Source: Alphaproteobacteria bacterium
GTDB taxonomy: Bacteria > Pseudomonadota > Alphaproteobacteria > Rhodospirillales > WMHbin7
Length of the DNA: 64,000 nucleotides
NCBI GenBank assembly: GCA_015231795.1
Contig: JADGAX010000001.1
Location: 372,001-436,000 of the forward strand
Direction of reading: 5' to 3'
Below are positions 62,207 through 64,000 of the stretch, piece by piece. The notes beneath the pieces are model-generated. The model was not told the origin of the DNA and searched no databases. It was given only the letters and a program-made list of their open reading frames with translations. Position numbers and translations under genes: made by a program. The first letter of the stretch is position 1. Every line of letters begins with the position of its first letter.

Positions 62207-63339
62207 TGGACGATCCGGTTTATCTCGACTTCAACGCCACCACGCCGGTCGATCCGGATGTCGTGGAAGCGATGCAGCCCTTCTTTCACGCCCATTTCGG
62301 CAACCCTTCCAGTGGCCATGTCTTCGGACTGAGAGCCAGGAATGCCGTTGATAGGGCGCGTGAGGAGGTGGCCGCCCTGCTCAATGCCGATGCGCAAGAA
62401 ATCTTCTTCACCAGCGGCGGCACCGAAGCCAACAACATCACCATCTTGGGAACCGCTTGCGCAAATGAGGTCAAGGGGCGGATGCTGCACTCCGCCATCG
62501 AGCATCCATCCGTGACCAATCCCTGCCGCTTTCTGGCCCTCAAGGGCTGGGCGATCCAAACGCTTCCCGTCGATGAACATGGCATCGTCTCCCTTGCCGC
62601 CGCCGAGAATGCGCTTGATGCTGGCATCGCCTTGCTGTCGGTCATGCACGCCAACAACGAGACCGGCTCCTTGCAGCCGATCCGTGAACTGACGCGGCTG
62701 GCCCATGCGAAAGGGATCATGACGCATTGCGACGCCGCGCAATCCATCGCCAAATTGCCGATTGACGTCAAGGAACTGGGCATCGACGCCCTGTCTTTGG
62801 CGGGTCACAAAATGTACGCCCCCAAGGGAATCGGCGCATTGTACATCAGCAAAGGCGCGCCCATCGCGCCGATCAATTTCGGTGGCGGACAGGAACGCGG
62901 CATCAGGCCCGGCACGGAAAACGTGGCCCTGATCGTGGGGCTGGGCAAGGCCTGCGCCTTGGCTGCGGGCAGGCAGGCCGAGGATGCCAAGCGCCTGTGG
63001 AATCTGAAAGATCGCCTGTGGTCGCGCTTGCTGTCCGGCGTTCCAGGATTGTCGCTCAACGGAAGCCTGGAAATATCATTGCCCAATACGCTGAACGTGA
63101 GCTTTCCTGCTGTGGCTGGCAACGCCTTGCTGAACGCCGCCCCTGCCATCGCCGCCTCAACCGGATCGGCTTGCCATGACGGCAAAGAAGCTCCATCCTC
63201 GGTCCTGACCGCCATGGGATTAAACCGGGACAGAGCTTTGGGCGCCGTCCGGTTGACGCTGGGGCGAACGACCACCGAAAAGGACATCGATGCCGCTGCG
63301 AACGCCCTCGTCAAAGCCTGGAGGCAACTTGCCGGATAA
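62206..63339 (+). CDS. Cysteine desulfurase (NifS/IscS family)
   Basis: 377 residues. PLP enzyme that frees sulfur from cysteine as an enzyme persulfide. Marks are YLDFNATTPVDPDVVEAM, FTSGGTEANNITILG, SVMHANNETGSLQPI, the PLP Lys in SLAGHKMYAPKGIG, GGGQERGIRPGTEN, and the active Cys in ASTGSACHDGKEAPSSVL. Start overlaps the DsrE stop by one base. Not next to isc or nif genes; the operon context suggests it serves persulfide traffic with DsrE. Confidence 0.93.
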   Translation: MDDPVYLDFNATTPVDPDVVEAMQPFFHAHFGNPSSGHVFGLRARNAVDRAREEVAALLNADAQEIFFTSGGTEANNITILGTACANEVKGRMLHSAIEHPSVTNPCRFLALKGWAIQTLPVDEHGIVSLAAAENALDAGIALLSVMHANNETGSLQPIRELTRLAHAKGIMTHCDAAQSIAKLPIDVKELGIDALSLAGHKMYAPKGIGALYISKGAPIAPINFGGGQERGIRPGTENVALIVGLGKACALAAGRQAEDAKRLWNLKDRLWSRLLSGVPGLSLNGSLEISLPNTLNVSFPAVAGNALLNAAPAIAASTGSACHDGKEAPSSVLTAMGLNRDRALGAVRLTLGRTTTEKDIDAAANALVKAWRQLAG

Positions 63340-64000
63340 GGAAAGCCAAGCGCCCATCCTGGCGCTCAAGAATTCGCAAGCGCCTTCCGTCTTTGAACCG
63401 GCCAATCTGTTGCGCGAAGCTAGGCGTCAGCGCGAGCTTGACCATGCCGAAGTGCCCGAGCTTTGCCTGCTCGATCCCGACGGCGACATCGTGCGTTTCC
63501 TGAAACGAACGGGACAGGCCGAAGCGGTTTCCCATTGGGCCTGCTACCATTCGCAAATGTGGCGCTTTACCTGGGAAGGCCAAGAGTTCGGCATTGTCGG
63601 CTGCGCCGTCGGGGCGCCCTATGCCGTCCTGGTGGCCGAACAAATGTTCGCCAGCGGCTGCCGCTTTCTGATCAGCATCACTTCTTCGGGACGAATTGCG
63701 CCCCTGCCCCACTCCCCTTGCTTCATCTTGATCGAGCAAGCGCTTAGGGATGAAGGAACCAGCTACCATTATCTGCCGCCATCACGCCATGTCGAGGCGG
63801 ACGCGCTTGTTTTGGAACGGCTTGCTTCCTTGAAAGAAGTGCGCAGGGGAACCACCTGGACCACCGACGCCCCCTATAGGGAAACCGAAGAAGCCATCGC
63901 CGCCCACAGGAAGGATGGCATCCTCGCCGTCGAGATGGAGGCGGCGGCGCTCTACGCCTTTTCAAAGGCGCGGAACTGTCCCCTGGTCTGCTTTGCCCAT
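63290..64000 (+). CDS. Nucleoside phosphorylase (PNP/UDP family), 3'-truncated by window end
   Basis: 237 codons are visible, open to the edge. Marks: ANLLREARRQRELDHAEVP and CLLDPDGDIVRFLKRTG at the start, FGIVGCAVGAPYAVLVAEQM, and the purine-binding AVEMEAAALYAFSKAR near the end; also WTTDAPYRETEEA. This family cleaves ribonucleosides, S-methylthioadenosine or related with phosphate. ATG at 63290 lies inside the end of the desulfurase gene, 50 bases before its stop, with AAGGA upstream; a TTG at 63329 after GGAGG is an alternative. Last visible member of the sulfur operon. Confidence 0.8.
   Translation, partial: MPLRTPSSKPGGNLPDKESQAPILALKNSQAPSVFEPANLLREARRQRELDHAEVPELCLLDPDGDIVRFLKRTGQAEAVSHWACYHSQMWRFTWEGQEFGIVGCAVGAPYAVLVAEQMFASGCRFLISITSSGRIAPLPHSPCFILIEQALRDEGTSYHYLPPSRHVEADALVLERLASLKEVRRGTTWTTDAPYRETEEAIAAHRKDGILAVEMEAAALYAFSKARNCPLVCFAH

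Overview
The window looks like a chromosomal segment of a free-living, probably nitrogen-fixing alphaproteobacterium of the Rhodospirillales type (Magnetospirillum-like; an inference, no marker RNA is present). Supporting signs are high GC, many ATGA/GTGA start-stop overlaps, a DUF1134/EipA envelope protein, a small nif group (IscA-like, nifV, nifW) behind a sigma54-type promoter, many sensory proteins, and the order tatA-tatB-tatC-serS-surE-pcm-nlpD next to DUF815-yajC-secD-secF. No tRNA, rRNA, CRISPR array, IS or prophage was seen.

Layout. 1-7.2 kb: end of an MFS transporter, a hydroxyacid dehydrogenase, a TSUP exporter with a small membrane partner and a tandem universal stress protein, then a histidine kinase and an NtrC-like regulator whose ATPase core is degenerate. 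7.2-11.2 kb: a structured repeat, a GH17-like membrane protein, a GT39-type glycosyltransferase and gpt. 11.2-16.9 kb: a TonB system (DUF2946-like protein, receptor, TonB, PepSY membrane protein, ExbB, ExbD) with an FNR-type box upstream; tonB carries an in-frame second copy of the repeat. 16.9-22.9 kb: GT2, a CheY-like protein, the nif group, and a PepSY/response regulator/kinase operon. 22.9-29.3 kb: bioB, ppiD, trpE and an ABC protein with damaged ATP motifs. 29.4-33.3 kb: a kinase and two response regulators. 33.4-39 kb: envelope and surface genes (lipoprotein hydrolase, autotransporter-type barrel, small secreted protein, O-antigen ligase-like protein) and a small helical protein. 39-46 kb: GH1 beta-glucosidase, EipA, ubiX, an HD-GYP protein, hemerythrin and a metal-binding HMA protein. 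46-58.2 kb: protein export and housekeeping genes, interrupted between nlpD and pcm by a HepT/MNT toxin-antitoxin pair, a duplicated 3' fragment of pcm and an orphan nucleotidyl-cyclase-like gene. 58.4-64 kb: a soluble chemoreceptor and a sulfur-linked cluster (ArsR-rhodanese regulator; TSUP exporter, small protein, DsrE, cysteine desulfurase, nucleoside phosphorylase).

Most unusual points: (1) a ~147-bp palindromic repeat with compensatory changes in its hairpins, one copy sitting in frame inside tonB and the other supplying the last codons of a glycoside hydrolase gene; (2) insertions at the 3' end of pcm, with a 263-bp duplication bracketing a gene whose motifs resemble class III nucleotidyl cyclases, next to a toxin-antitoxin pair; (3) several core proteins with altered catalytic motifs or insertions (NtrC-like protein, ABC ATPase, a Glu-for-Asp receiver, SerRS with an AT-rich insert). 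No gap above 300 bases lacks a gene except 52399-52764, which holds the pcm fragment.
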